A DNA stretch of 64,000 bases from Eremophila alpestris peregrina (GCA_009792885.1 WMCF01000025.1:8830123-8894122); one strand, 5' to 3'; counted from the stretch's first letter, positions 48,241 through 62,929 are shown. Numbers and translations: made by a program. Notes: generated from the sequence alone by a model not told the origin.

Positions 48241-50900
48241 GGGCCTTAACACAAACCAAATAACAAATAGCATCTGGGGCATCTGTTTGAAAAAGTCATT
48301 CAGGCTTGATCCAAAGACAATTGGTCAATGCCAGTGTGAACATTCTTGCTGCTAGGTATTCATATGAAAACCTAATCTGAATTTACCTAACCTGCTGCTG
48401 AAGTTTCTCAGATAGAGGAAAGAGGTTTCTAATATCTGTTAAATTTTTTCCAGATGCTTGCAGGGTTTATATGCACTGTGGTCACAGGTATGACCACAGG
48501 CTATGAGAACATATTTTCAATTAATTATGTTCTATAGAACTATCAGACTGAAGCTCAGGCTATGCACTTAACTGATGCTTTACTTAAGCTTCACAAAGCA
48601 TCTGTCACACTGTGCTTCTGTACTGCCTACATCAGTTAGTTGAAAAACAGATGTGATGCTGCCACAAAATGTTGTCACATTCTGAACTGAGAATAAGCAT
48701 CTCTATGCTCTCTGATCAAGATACCTCTTAGCCTTCTTATTGGTTTAATGCCTTCAAATATCTTTCTGTCCAATTGTCAAACCAAGCTCTCAGATTGTCC
48801 AGCCCACTTGTCCAGCTCTCAGATCTGTTTCATGGCTCTTTTCTAAAGCCTCATCGTTTTTCTCCTCCCATTCCCCACATAAAGACCTCGACTGTCTTGG
48901 GGGGAATGCCTCCTGTCACACATTCAGCTAGAATTCCCCCCTGCCTCATGCTGTGGCCTCAGGATCTCTTTTTGCAGGAACGACACACAGGCTGCACTAC
49001 CTAATCCATCCATTATGAATCCAGAGTTTTTCCAAATTACTGGGGGATGCTGGGTTAAAAATTAACTTCCTCTTCATGTCCCTTGATGGGTGCTACCTAC
49101 CCGGTTTCTACCTGAATATTTTTGCACCATGTTTAGGAAGGCACATTTTGCTCAAATGGATTTAGTGTACCAAGTAATTCAGATCACTCAGTTGTTACCA
49201 CACTTCTTAGGGGCTGTGTAAAGACCCCACCTGCAGGCATTTCCCACCAACCTCTAAACTGTTGGTTTGAAGCAGTTCTCATCCTGTATTGGTTTATATA
49301 GCACCTGCCAGAAATGTCCCATTCACTGGTTGTTTCCTGAAAGTTATCTGTACAAATTCATCCTGGCATTGGTCTAAACCAAGAAGCCACACATTTTTAA
49401 TTAATTTTTTAAAAGCCCAGTATCTGGAAAATACCAGATTTTATTGTTCTCACCCTACACAAATAATTTTTTTTCAATCCTAACTCTGTAATAATACTTT
49501 TACCTTTTCAATGATCTAGAGGGAAACACAGAAATCATGCAGAAGATGTTTGCAAATAGCACAAAAAGGGTTTGGGTAGACAATGAGCTCTTGGTAAAAC
49601 TAGTGCATGCACATACACACATACAGAAGTGTTTCAAATGAACAAAGAAGTCAGGATTTTAGTCTGGCATTGAAAGAGTGACAGAAAAAAGAAAAAAAAA
49701 GTCATATTAATCAGACTCGTCTAGGTTCTTCATGCTGCTTAGATGGGCACTATGTAAATTCAGAAATGTAGATTTGGCATTAGCTCCCTACCTTTGCAGG
49801 CCTTAAGACATTGGATGATACAGAATTGCAGTAGAAATAATCTACAGTGATACAGATACACATCTTAATGTTACAGAAACAAGTCTAAGCATAACAGAAC
49901 ATGGGTTATTGATGTTACAGATTCCATTTTTGCATTCACTCTGCTAAAGAGAATGCCCAGAATAAATCAGATGCAGGAAACATCAGCAGCGAGAGGCAAA
50001 CTAACATTTTCCAGATGCTAAATTAAGAAAGTAAGCTGCACTGTAAACAAACAAACAAACAAAAAAACCAGAGACAGCTGTTCAGCTTCACGTAGGCTGA
50101 GATGATTGTAACAAAAGATCTGTTCTGAGGCGATGTGCCTCTTAGAGTGAACTCCAGTTTCTGCAGAGGTTCCTACATACAGATGCCATGAGACAGTCTG
50201 AAATTCAATCTCCAAAAATCAGCTGAGTTAGGGAAGCTGTATTTCTGAAGAGCTGGCCACCTGTTAACAGCTTCTGCACTACAATTGAGAATATCACACA
50301 CCAGTGGAATTTGTACTTTTATAATAAAATTATTTTTCCATTTTCTCTGCTTTGTATTCTACTTTATCTACCGTTTTACAATGTTTCTTGAAATGTTAAA
50401 AATATATTTATATGAAGAAAGCCTGAGTACATTTCCTGAATTCTTATGGAGGCTGATAGATCTACAGAACCAGTTACTGGATGTTTTCTATCTTTTTATG
50501 ATATTGGTGAGCCCGCAGTTTAGTAAGCTACCACTGGTGTCCCCAGTTTGACAGAAAAAGGACAAGAGAAAGTCATGACAATGGCAAGAGGGCTGAAAAT
50601 TACAGGGGAAACTTCCAGTGGAGCTGTCTTTATAGCTTATCAAACAGGTTGTGAGAAGTTACTCCATCATCTGTATACACCTTTCTGAGTACTGCAATTT
50701 CACTAAAAAGCATTATCATAAATCCAGTAGATGAAGCTGAAATCAGGCCGTTTCAGACCTCCGCTGTGATCCAGATTCTGTGATGAAGGATATTCACCCC
50801 TAAAAATCTCATCAAACATTAGGGAGGAATATCCTTCCATCTTTGTAACTTTTGGTTCAAGAATGGCATCTCTTTTTTTCCCTAAAAGATCCACTCTGGT
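48241..50900. other. Non-coding DNA, nothing recognised
   Basis: It contains an inverted repeat at 48476-48499 and an (AAAC)n tract at 50045-50068. No exon was recognised. Confidence 0.5.
50045..50068 (+). repeat. (AAAC)n microsatellite
   Basis: Four to five AAAC units followed by an A run. Confidence 0.85.
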
Positions 50901-51039
50901 GCAAACCACGTTTCATACACCAAGGGATAAGAACAGATTATCGCCAGTGTTTGCTTGTGGCCTTATTGCTGGTAGATTTACGAGCTTCTTTCCAGAACTG
51001 GTAAGCAGGCTAGTGCTTAATCTCGCTGCGGAGAATGGC

Positions 51040-51720
51040 AGGACGGTGCCCGTAGCAGAACTGTGTATTGCTCTCCTGGGCAGAGAGACCCAGCAGCCTC
51101 CCCGGAGAGCCCCGTAAGCCTGTCCGAGCGTGCAGCACAGCACAGCCTCCGCACAGCAGCCTCCTCGGGCTGAAGCCGGCAGCAATCTCACTGGGACCAA
51201 ACCACATCACACCTTTCTCCCAACCAACCCGCCAGGACCGCAGCACCATCCCACGAACTCAAGTGGACACAAAGCCACCTTCCAGGGCAAAGCCACCAAG
51301 GAGCTCGCCATCAGCCCACTGGGGGAAATGGGTGCGCTCCGCGTTGTGCCGGCACACCACGCTCCAGACTCCAAAACCGGTTTGAGAGGGGTGGGAGCCC
51401 TTTTACATGCCTGTCCAGTGTTTTTCATCCTGCCACCGCTGTAACTTCCCTTCCCACTCTCCCTTCCGCCGGCACTAAGCCTCTCACCTTCTCCAGCAGC
51501 GCAGGACAGGCAGCCAGCCGCGACTGCCGCGCTCCCCTCGCCGCAGCCGCCGGGCTCAGCCTGCGCCAGCGGCCGCCGGGGGCTGCCAGCAGCTCCGGGG
51601 CTCGGCGTGACGCTCCGCCCCGTCCCCATGGCTCTGGGCCTGGGGGCACACTGCCTCCCGGCTGAAGGTGACCTCCGGGAGGGGAGAAAAGAGGGGCAAA
51701 GGGAGGAGGAAAGGACCATC
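51040..51720 (-). promoter_or_regulatory. CpG-rich patch with splice donor: candidate promoter and first exon of the SBK2-like gene
   Basis: GC- and CpG-rich sequence (densest about 51450-51660) stands in an otherwise ordinary region. On the minus strand 'ctgctggagaag|gtgagag' forms a good donor, so an exon would end at 51488. Coding exons of the kinase lie downstream on the same strand. A minus-strand frame from the ATG at 51649 reaches the donor after 54 codons in phase 0. It would then join in frame with the acceptor at 44623, through HSA to the kinase start Met. The 54 residues are Ala/Arg/Pro-rich and may just be untranslated leader. Confidence 0.45.
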
Positions 51721-54700
51721 CATCTACCCTCTTTATGGAGGGGGACGTGTTTCAGGAGTCAGGGTGGGATTGTTTCTGCTCTAGCCATAGCATTATAAAC
51801 CTCCAAGGACCCACTGGCAGAGCCACCTTGTTCAGCCCTTTGCTCCAGTTTGGGCTCTCGTTACAGCTGAAGGAGCAAAGCAGCTCCCTGGGCTGGAACA
51901 CGGTCCTTGCTCGAAGGCTGTGCCAAGCAGGAATCCGTTCCTGATGGCAGGGACCAGAACGACCATGGGCTGCCAGTGCTTGTCCTTGGCTGCCAAAGAT
52001 GCTCATGCCAGTGAGCATCAGAGACCAGGCACAGACCATGGATCCCTCTTGGGGCCCAGAGGGTCAGGCTCTGCAGTGTGGTGAACTTGAAATTATGAAT
52101 GATAACTGCGATGATTTGTAAGCACTTGACCTCTTCTCAGTACCTGCCCCCAGAGCAGGTACTCCTGTGCCAAGGTCTTCCTTCTTCCACTTGAGCATGG
52201 AGATGACAAGAGATCCTGGGTGCATGGGCACCATGCAGGCCCTGGATCTTGGCTCTTGAGCACTGCTTTTTTCCTCTCAGGGAAGTGGATCAGTTTGTGT
52301 ATGTGAAGCAGTAGTGCATGCAGCTGTGACATGGGTGTGTCACAGCACTGGCCTCCCTGGTCCCTAGAGCCAGAGCCATGCTGGACACTTGCAGTGATGA
52401 ACCTTGGCACTCCCTGGGGACAAAGAATTGTGAGGAAGGCTGGGAGAGGTGAAGACAGTTTAAGAGAAAAGAGCAGCCCCGATAAATGTAAATGCCACCC
52501 TGATAAATGTAGATACTCAGGGTCTCCAGCACAGGACTGAACCTTCTCACCTGATCTCAGAAGGAAGAATAATTATGCCAAGGGCTTGTCACTCAGTGCT
52601 CTGCCTTCAGAGAGGGGCAACAAGGTGAGATGCACTGGACTGCTGGCACAGGCCTGTGAAGAGCCAGTCTGCTGCCACTTAGAGATGGTGCAAATCAGAC
52701 GGCAAGAGGAGTAGCACAGCCAGGCTCCCAGCTGTCCCTGTGCTTCTGGGTAAGAGGTGGGGACTGAGACTGATGACCTAAAGGTCTTGTGCCATTCAAG
52801 GCTGTGCCTTCACACCCCTTCTGAAAGGTGCAATTGGGAACAACCTTCAAAGTCCTGTGCAAAGTCCCTACAGGCAGGAATATTACAGCTAGAGGTGATC
52901 TGAGTGTACCAAAGAAACCTATCCAATATCCAAGAGCTCAGAACTGAGATAAATGTAGTGTAGTGTAGCCATTGCTCTCCAGGAACAGGGACCCTGTATA
53001 ATTTAGTTTTCTGGTGGAAAGTGTGAGACTATTGGCTCTACTTGAGAGACAAGTCAGAACTGAAAAATATCCCTGGGGACTTGCTGTAATTTACAGTAAC
53101 AACACAATGCTGGGAAAGCAGCCCAGGTTCCCTGACTCCTTCCCTCCAATCATTATCTTAAACACGCTTCCAGATATAGGAACAAAACACTGTAGTCTTC
53201 CTTATTTTCCTGTTAATTTTTTGAGAGACAGAATCCCTACATGATCCATTCCTACTGAGATGGGCACCTGCCGAGGGGTGTGGTTTAGAGGGGAGACCTC
53301 TTCCACAGCCTTACCTGGAGTGCACTGACCAGCAGCAATTTCGCTGAGGGCTTGCTCCTGATCTGCAATTCATCTGACACTACATCTGCAGGGCTTGTCC
53401 TGCATTCCTCACTAACTGGGAATATGTCACGTACTGTGTATCACATGCGTGTTTGAGAATCCCTGACCTCCACTCCCTGAGCACTGGGCACAGGACAGCT
53501 GTTGGAGGCCCTAGAGCTGCTGCACTGCTAATGAAGTCCACACTAGTGCATTTCAGGACCTCTGTAATTTAACACCCGCACCTCTCTCACCCACCCTGCA
53601 CACATTTTGTCCAGCTGGCAACCAAGATGTTGGTCAAAGTCAACACTGACAGAATATGAAAACATGATGTAACCAAGACTGCATTAGTGTCTTGGAAAGT
53701 TTGGTCCCAGGCTGTGGAGAAGGTAGAGCTAGGAAGGAACAGGGTGTGGGGAAGGTGTTTTTTGAGGTGTTAGTTTACTTCTCATGATCCTGCTCTGATT
53801 TTGTTAGCAATAAACTCAATTATAATCTCTCATTCAAGCATGTTTTGCCTGTGACAGTAGTGGTGAGTGATCTCTCCTGGTACTTATTTCAACCCATGAA
53901 CCTTTGTTATATTTTCTCTCCCCTGTCCAGTGGTGGAGGGGGAGTGATAGAGGGGTTTTGGTGGATCCAAACATCCAGCCAGGGTCAGCCCACTACAGTG
54001 ACACACAAAAGCATTGGGGATGGCCTGTGACATGTAACAAATGCTGTATGAAAATGCATCCTTTTCCTCCTGTGAATTACGGTTGGTGTGGCATGATGAA
54101 TATCTTGTCCCTTACATATCTGGCTCAGAATAGGCTGTACATAGAAAAATAATAGAGCATGAAAATTTCCGAGAGCCAGACATGGCAGCCAGTGTCACAA
54201 AGTCATAGGAGTGGCAACTGCAGGAGGAACAGCTGCACTAAAGTAACTACAGTAAAGGGACATAATCAAGAAGGGCTCTCCTTTTCATCCTTCTTTCTCT
54301 TCCTTTATTGCTCATCCTCACTGTGCACTCACATCAGAACAGCAGCAGTTCTTCAAGTACAAGCATACACAGCTCTAAAGATCTGATCTCCTAATAGAGA
54401 GTGCTCTGTAGTCAGACATCTGTTACTGTATAGTAGATGTATGATTCCAAAGGAAAACTGCCCCTCCAAACAGAAATCCACCATCTTCCAGCAAGTACCC
54501 TAAGAACCACGGAGGAAACTAGCTCTCCCAACACATTTTCAGCAGAACACTCTCAAGTGTTAGCTTTAGTGTGAACCCTTTTTCACAATATCCCTAGCTA
54601 ATGACTCTGACAATTTCCACAGGAGCTGGATGAGGAGGTCTGTCCTCCTCAGGACAGGGACCCAGCCCCACACAACTCTTTAGTTCCCATTCTACATCAT

Positions 54701-57700
54701 CAGAGGCACAAAAAGCGTCTAGGGGGATGGAAGATTTTATGCCATTTGAACCCAACAGAGCACTCTTTAATGGTGTGGATGCTTATCAGCAGGGGTATGT
54801 GTGAGAGAAAGTTGCTGAAATAGGAATGTCAGGCTCCTTTACCTAAAGGGCATAAATTGGCACTGCTCTTTTAATATTGTAGTCTATGGCAATGTTCAGT
54901 TTGTGTCTATATTTTCAAACTGACCACAAGCATTTATTCAGAACCTCTGGGATAGCAGCTTTTCAGACCAGTCAGGATTCCTTAATTTCAAGCACTAAAT
55001 TTTGCTTAACTTTTTTCAGATCCAGTTTTGTGCCTTATGCTGGGAAATCACTCTTTGACTTTTCCCCATTGCCCTTTTGCTTCTTCTGTTAATAATTCTG
55101 TGAGCTGCCAACACTTTCCTCCCCACCAGCCTCAGCAGACAGGCAGGCAAGCCAATCTGCAGGGTACTGCAAGGTGTGGGCTGCCTCCCAGGAGAGCTGG
55201 GGCCCTGAGCTCTCCTTGGCACAGGCAGGGTGCTCAGAGGAGCCCACCAGCTGCACAGACCATTTGTGCTCTGAGGTCATTCAGTGCTACCCCATCACTG
55301 AGGAATCTGCTGGCCGCCTTCCTGACAATGCCGTACACTGTCCCACCTCACTTTCCAGCTAACACAGCAGTCACACTGAGCCTGGGCCCTGCTCCCCAGA
55401 ACTGCTTCCCAGCTCTGTTCCCCATCTTTGTCAAAACCCCTCACACCTGAAACCTCGGCTCACCCACAGGCCTGCTTCAAAGCATTCTGCTCAGTCCCAC
55501 TTCCACCCACTCCCTTCCCGTTGCTGTGAGGAGCATTGGGTGCAGAATGGTTGGGAGAGGCAGTGCTAATCCAATGGAATCCATGAGCACTGATCCCTTG
55601 TGCCTCAGAGCAATGCTGGGGTGGTGCCCTGACAACCCAGCACAGGGACAGGGATCCACAACAGCTGTATTTTTAACCTTTTCCATCTCTCCCAGCCTGT
55701 CCTCCAGGGCTTAAAACAATGTCTAAAATATCCTGTGACCATGGTGTACATCAGCCTTCTCCCTGAAACTTAATGGCTTATTTGTCACCACAGCTACAGG
55801 TAGGGACTGTTCAGGAGGCAACTCAGCTTGCAGCTCCCACCCTAGCATGGTAAGGTGGTGCCACTGCAGGAGGCTGAGTTGGCTGGGGCTCCACATGGCC
55901 AACAGATACTGGGAAGGGAAGAGTTGTAGTGAGGTCTTGCAGGAAAAGAGGATAGACTTGCAGAAGAAGAGTGAACTTGAGTAGTGGGGCAAGAACAACA
56001 TGTTTTCCTGGGAAAGTTTTCTTCTGTCAGGGCAGAGAGATAGGACAACTGCTCTTAAGCATCTGGGATCCAGGAGAAAAGGGAGAAAAGGCTGGCAGGA
56101 CAAAGTCTTTCCAGCCAAGTCTTGTCCCAGTTTCCTACAAGGTGAGGGCAGGCAGGCACAGGGATGGACTTGGGTTCAACTGAGAGTCCAGATTATCAGG
56201 TGAGTTTGTGGTGGCAATGCAGGTCCAAGGTCCAGATGAGAAGTTGGTTTGTAGGTCAGTATCACTCCTGGTGGTGGCAGTCAGTGCCAGTCACAGCCCA
56301 GTGACCTTTCCTCCAAACAAAGGTTTGGAGTAACTTTCTGTGCTTATTGAGACCCTCAAAGAAACCAGCATGACCATGATGTGGGATTTCCCTTTACAGG
56401 ACCCACACTGAGTCTCTCTCACAAGACTATTATCAAGACTGTTCTTCAGTCTTGTAATAGATGCCTATCTCTTACTATGGATGGAAGTCAGACTCACCAG
56501 TAATTTTTTATAGTGAATGGGTTACACCCCCAATCCACCAGTGCTCAGACACAGATATACTAATGACAGGTTATACAGCTCAGTTTCACATTTGAATTCC
56601 TTCAGGATTTCAGGCAAATGTCATGCAGTCCAGGTGACTGTCATGTCTCAGTACCTGTCTGGTCTTACTTCCAATGAAGTTGTTCCCTCTGGCCAATCTA
56701 CTACAAATATGGCATCAGGAGTGAAATTGTTCTCACCAAACATTGCACTCTGCTGATGGAAGGTAGAAGAAGCAACTGTATCACTGTCTGTATGACTTCC
56801 AGACAGACATAAAAGAAAGCTTTAAAAATTCTTTAACTTCTTGGGACAAACATTTAAAGTCTGACATCTTGGCAAATTAACATCTTGAGCTAAATACCTC
56901 TTTGTCACTTTCCCAGGACCATGGCTTTGGCATGTCTCTTGCTACATTTGCAAGGTTACTGGGGGGAAGAGGTAAGAAATCAAAACATTTGGTATGGAAA
57001 AATATAACAGTGGAAACTGGACCCAAAGGACACTAGGAAGTGATATTAAACTAAAGAAAAGCATATTAATTGAACAGATTCATTTAGCCACTTTGAAATT
57101 CAGTTCCAAAGAAGTGACCTGTTGCATTCAAGACCTTCAAGACTTCATTTTTCTGAACCGGGGACCTTCTAGAGTCTGAGCTTCAGCTTCCCTTGCCACT
57201 GTGGTCCAATGATTGATCTCTGGTGTGAGATTACACTAAGTGAATGCCTAGCTATATGGATGACTGAGGACCTGGGACAACAAAGAACAGCAGGCAGATA
57301 TACAGACATACAGGAGGAATCTAAAGAGGCAGAAAATCTCCTTAACCTGGATGGACACACATGGCAGGGGCAGGGATTTCAACATCCCTGCAACCACAAC
57401 TCTTCTCCACACAGAAACAAGGAGGCAGCACATCTGTGGCAGACTTGAGGAGGACTCTCATCTTTGCTAGCTTGGGCTTGCCTTCTTACTATCCTACCCT
57501 GTAGCAGCTGTAGGATCTGCCAGCTGTGGGCTCCGGGGATTTTTCAGGTTGCAGAGCCCATCCAGGGCACTGCCTTCTGAAGGATGATCTGTGGGCATGA
57601 CACAAACCAGGTTACCCAGATATGCCTTGTTCCTAGGAGAGCTCAGATACATTTTAAGTCCTCCAAAGAGAGAGTTTAAGTCTTCCAAAGAGATTCATCA

Positions 57701-58015
57701 GCCTTGGTGATCACATGGAAACAGGTTTCTCTCAAGGGAGGCTGAGAACCTTCCATCATCAGAGAACTGGAGAGAGACACTTGTGTGGAGATTTAGCAGG
57801 GATTATTCCAGAGATGAAAGGAGCCCAGAAAAAGAAGGGTTTTGATCTTGAGTAATATCTTGTCCATCAGTCCATAACTCCACCAACTGCAACACAATTA
57901 ATTCATCTTGCAGCATATTTTGGCTCAAATTGTACTTATATTCCAAAGAAGGTAAGTTCAGAATTATTCCAACAAAATTATGTTTAGTATGAAGAGAAGC
58001 TAGACCTACCACAGC

Positions 58016-58110
58016 AAAAAAAACAAACAAACAAACAAAAAAAAACACCAAAAAACACCTCAAACCCTTAAAAGCAAAATCAGACAAAACCAACCAACCA
58101 AAAAAAACCC
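58016..58110 (+). repeat. A-rich simple repeat with (AAAC)n core
   Basis: AAAC units around 58021-58038 followed by A runs with scattered C. Confidence 0.8.
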
Positions 58111-61100
58111 CACAACCAATTCAAAATGGTAAGACCTGGAATTCACTGATAATTTCTTAAAAAGTTCTTATTTCCTGGACAATTCTAAAGACGTGTCAAA
58201 AACTGGGGGGGGGAGAGCAGGAGGGCAGTGTCCTCAGACTTTCTAAAACCACAGATGTCAGTAATTCCTGGAGGAACCCAGAGCACCTAGAGTGACTGTG
58301 TATCATTGCCTGACCATCTAGTTTCCTGAGATACTGCTGCTCTCTACCACTGTGCACATTAAGTTCAGCACCAGCTCACTTCTACTGTAAAACCTCATAG
58401 CACAGCTGAGCTGAGCTAGCAGAGATCACAGGCTTGTACTACAGGACACTTGTCTTCCCATGTGGGCACATCTATATAAGATCATTTAAGGCATCACTAT
58501 CAGCATAAGTCTTCTGCTCAGATGAAATGCAAAGTGATTTTCTGCACAGCCCCTGACTCAGATTTGTGGCCATGGCCAGCTATCAGTGACAAATCAGGAC
58601 AAGAAGTAGATAATTTGCTCCATTAGGAAAGACACAGATCAAAGCCTCCTTCATAACAACCACATAAACTCCTTAAAAGCCATCTCTTGGTGTTCCTGCA
58701 CTATACTCTGCTATTTCTTCAGAGGAGGAAAAGTCTGGGGTATATGTGGTGATCTGGCTGGACCATGAGAGTGGTGCCTGTGCAATGTTGTCCAGTGGCT
58801 CTCCGCCACAGCTTGGAAAGATGAACGCTCTCCAGCTAATGAGTTATTTTATTTCAGTGATCTCATGTTTAAAGCATCATTTCCTTAGTCTTAGGCTCTC
58901 CCGCGGGGTCAGTAAATTCCACATTCAAAGAAGATTTTAATTCCTTGGTGAGTGACAAGATGGAAGGGTGATTTGAGCCCTAATCCCTCTTTGGAGTGGT
59001 GAATGAAGCATCTTGTCATTAGTACATCAGACAGATGCTATCAGAGATACCATGGGAATAGCAAACACCATTAATCTGAGCCAGCTGGAAAGCAGTAAGT
59101 CTTGGAATGGTACCCTCTCCACCCCATCAGCCTGCAGGGATCTGCCAAGCCCTCCCCACCTCCCTCTTACTGGTGTAGTGTGAAGCAGTACAGACATCTT
59201 TCTTTTCCTTTCTCATCCAGCTCTTTTCTTGACTCCAGACTCACCATTCCCCAATTTACATGGGCGAAAGAATTCATTGTTCCTCTTTGTTCATTCCTGA
59301 TTTACCCCTTGCTTTGAATTGTTTACATTGATTTCCTACCAAAACATCCTAACATGTTTCTCTTCAGCCCCCTTTGCATGTACCACTTGGCATCAACCCA
59401 GCTGAAAAAGTACATTGGGAGAGGCAATGAAACTAGGGCTCAGCAAGGGAAATAGATGGATGAGATAAATCCCAGGTGAATTTTTTCCTGAGAAGCTTTT
59501 GTCTTACTGAGGAGTAACTTTTATCATCTCACCAGTTTTGCTGACTGCTTCCTGGCATTATCTTAGGTTGAGCAATTCCTGGCAATTTAACTTTGAACTT
59601 TGGCATATGATATACAAATCACCCAGCAACAGCCATGAAGAAACAGAAGGCCACCTGTCTCCTACAGTGCCATTGCTCACAGTGTGATGGAGAAAGGCTT
59701 AGTGACAGCAAGAAGTGTTTATCTCCTCAAATCTCTGGGGCACTCAGCAATAGAAATATCCCCTGCTTTGGAAATATCCTCTCTAGTGCTGACTCACTGC
59801 CTCTCCTTTGATGCAGATCTCCCTTTATCTAGCTCCACAGAAGGGCTCTACCTCCACTTGGTACTGCTGCATTTTTGCTCCTCTTTAATGCAGACATCTC
59901 TGCTAACATAATATAGTGTTCAGTCAGGGCTGATTCCTGGTTCATTAAGTCAGGAAAGTGGAGCAGAGGCTTTCAGGACCTGTGACTTTCAGGAGACACC
60001 ATCACTGCCAGTGTTTTTCCCCACCTGAGCACCCCACATCTGCATTTCCTGCCTAACTTATCCCTTTTACTTTTCTATTTTCTTTACTTTACCACCTTTT
60101 ATTTACCTATTTGATTTTCCACCTGGCTGTCCTCACAGAGATTTATTCAACAAATTCTTAGTAAAGAAAACCAGGTAGGATGAACATGGACTAGTGAAAG
60201 CGATCTCCAAGTCAGTCTCAGGTCTCCTTTTCTCCTGTTCACAGTGTCACTTTTGCTTCATGCTGAAGTTCTGGAACACTCTACTTTTGCCACAACTCTG
60301 ATTTTCATCAAGCAACACCACTCTCTGCTCTCCTCAGCAGCTGCCTCCCACACTTTTCCTTTTCACAGCCAACTGTGAGCTCCCTCTTCATCCCAGCAGG
60401 TAACACTTCACTTTTTGTCTGTTCCAGCTTTATCAGACTCCTTCTGCTTCCTTCTTCCCAGGCCTACTGGAAACATCCTAAAACTCTTCCTGTTCTGTGG
60501 TCTCTGCTGCTGCTCTGCTGGAGTCACTGAGGCAGCTGAAGTCACTTAGGTAGCCATAGGTAGCTGCTCTCAGATATTTAATCTGCAAAAAGTGGCAAAT
60601 GTGCAAGAGTGAGATGTTATGCAGGCAGGTGATTAGGTCTGGGCCTCAGCAGTGTTTTGCAGAGGCAAAAAAGACACAACATTATGCCCTCTAGCCCTGC
60701 TGCCAGTCACTGCAGTACAAGCCCAGTCCCACTTTGCTATGAATAATGATTTCATGCTGATATAATTTGCTAAGATTGTTTAAGCAAAGCACCCATCTGA
60801 CAAGGCTATGCAGCTTTAGCCCAGCTTGGGCTGTGGGCAGAACGAGTTCATGGTTGCTTGCAACAGCCTTGAGACACAACAGTGCTGCCCCTCTGCCTTG
60901 GTGTTACACAGCAAAGGGGCATCAGCAAAGGGTGGGCTGGAAAGGAGCAGCAGCAAATAATTTTGCTGCAGGACATTGTTACTCCCATTTTTTCAGCTTA
61001 GAGGGATTTTAATGATGTGATTTACAGTAATACCAGCAAAGAAAGTTCCACCATTTTATTTGTGTAATTTTTCTTACAGTATTTTTTATATGCAACTACA

Positions 61101-62929
61101 AAGAGAGAGTATCCTTCTGGTTATCACATCTGAAAACACAGGTGTGAAATGCAACCTGTAAGCATCAGGAACACTCCTGAGCAGGAGGCCACCTCTACTT
61201 TACCATGCCCTTGGAGCCAGAAGGTAGTTTTATCTGTAGCAGGTAACACACAGGAGTGAGTCTGTCCCTTTAATTTTCACCCAGGGTATATCTGTGTCTC
61301 AGAAAGAAAAATCCTGAGTGATTTTGGAGCTAAACCAGCTGGGTGAGGAAAGCAGAGGAAAGGCAGGACAATAGCAAGCTCTCATTCCATTCAAACCATC
61401 CAAGAGGATCAACTTACCTTGTGCTGCTAACCTACCCTGAGCTGCTACCCTACTGCTGTGCTACTGACAGGAAGAGCTTGCACAGCTCACTGCTCTCCAA
61501 AGCAGCATCACAGAGCACTGCAACTACAGGCCTGGCAAATACATACAAGAACATGCAAGCTTATCCCTTCCCCTGCATCTCTTTCTTCTTGCAAACTCCC
61601 ATGGCTAAAAATTACCTTCTGCTTTTTGCTCAAAGGAGTCAGAGGGAAATGAGAGGCTTTTTCTTTACTGAAGGACATAGGTTTTTTACTTTGGCTTAGC
61701 CACCCATCTAAAATTTCTTAGCAACTTTTTTAATTTTCTAAGGATTCTGGAAAAAAAGAAATAATTTTAAAGAAATCATCAGCAATCTATAAGCTCAACA
61801 CCTGGAAGTAAAACTGAAGAACAGTTTATTAGTGCAGTTGGAATATCTTTTAATCTCCCTAACAAATAACATTAGCATAGCTTTGCTGAAATTCTGGGCA
61901 AACTACCAGCCCAGATGTGAAATTTCCTCATGAGCTCTTAATATAGCAGGAAGGGAAAGGAAGGAAATGTATTGCCACAGGTGTCACCATCTGCTCCACT
62001 GATGGTCTGAAAGGGGAACTTTGTTTTGGAGCTTCATTAGCCCATTCCACTCTTCACTTTCTGAAATTTAGCATTCAGTTATTCACTGGGCTTTAATAAA
62101 CTTCAGTGCCAACCATGAAAAAAGAGAAAATAAGCCAAGTGTGCTGGAGGCTTCTGAAGGTATAAAGAGGAAGAAGGTACCAAATTCCCACTGCTCTTCC
62201 CATGGGAGCTCTGACTAAAGTGCTTTCAGTGGCACTACCTTTATTTTTTCTTATCTCAAATAAGATGAAACGAGATTGTTTTGTGTCCCTGTGACAAAAT
62301 AACCTACCTCAAAAATTGTGTCCTCAGTGCATCTTTCCTGAGCCTAAGCTCTGGTCTGTGGCAGAACACATAAAAATCTTATTAGCTAAAGGTATGGAGA
62401 ACCAGTTTGGTCACAACCTGTGTAGGCAACTACAGTCCTAAATAGCAAACTCAGAATGGCTGTGAATTTGGCCAAAATGAGTTACAACAAGGCATTCAGA
62501 TGAGCTGGACCTGAAACTATTGGTGCAGTCATCTCTGTCACATCTTCCATCAATTCTCCAAATTCCATCAAGTTCAAATTCTGGTCAGGCTTCTAGCACT
62601 GAAGCCTCACTAATCCAGCATAGCAATCATTCAGCTCCTTCCCTAGGGCCTGCTTTGAAGGAAAAATAATACAAAAAAGCTCTTTCAAGACCTAGCAGCA
62701 GAATTCCTTGGAGTCAGAGGTTGCAGCTGAGGAGGAACTGCTCCCCACATTCGTGCAGTTGGCGCTGTGCAGGGGGACACATTTTTAAAGCAAGTGCACA
62801 GTCTCTTATAATGTACCATAAGGCATAGATGCCCTCCTGCCTGTAGGCCAGAAGGTGGAGAGCATTTTTTATACTGAATGAATGCTCATTATTTTATGGG
62901 AATATTGGCACTGCTACATAGGTATGTCT

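Larger units (their letters stand above)
44625..51487 (-). other. Probable 5' intron of the SBK2-like gene
   Basis: The coding exon at 44428-44614 is preceded by a good splice acceptor. A good minus-strand donor (aag|gtgagag) is found at 51487-51488 in a CpG-rich patch. If they are joined, this 6.9 kb is intron 1. Apart from CR1 pieces and simple repeats, nothing else was recognised in it. Confidence 0.4.

Noticed and set aside
52478..52520. Short duplication (gataaatgta... twice)
   Set aside because: Only about 13 bases repeated; not enough to claim a tandem repeat with meaning.
55028..55450. 140-codon plus-strand open frame
   Set aside because: Pro/Ala/Ser/His-rich with no domain, and overlapped by several other open frames; most likely chance in moderately GC-rich DNA.
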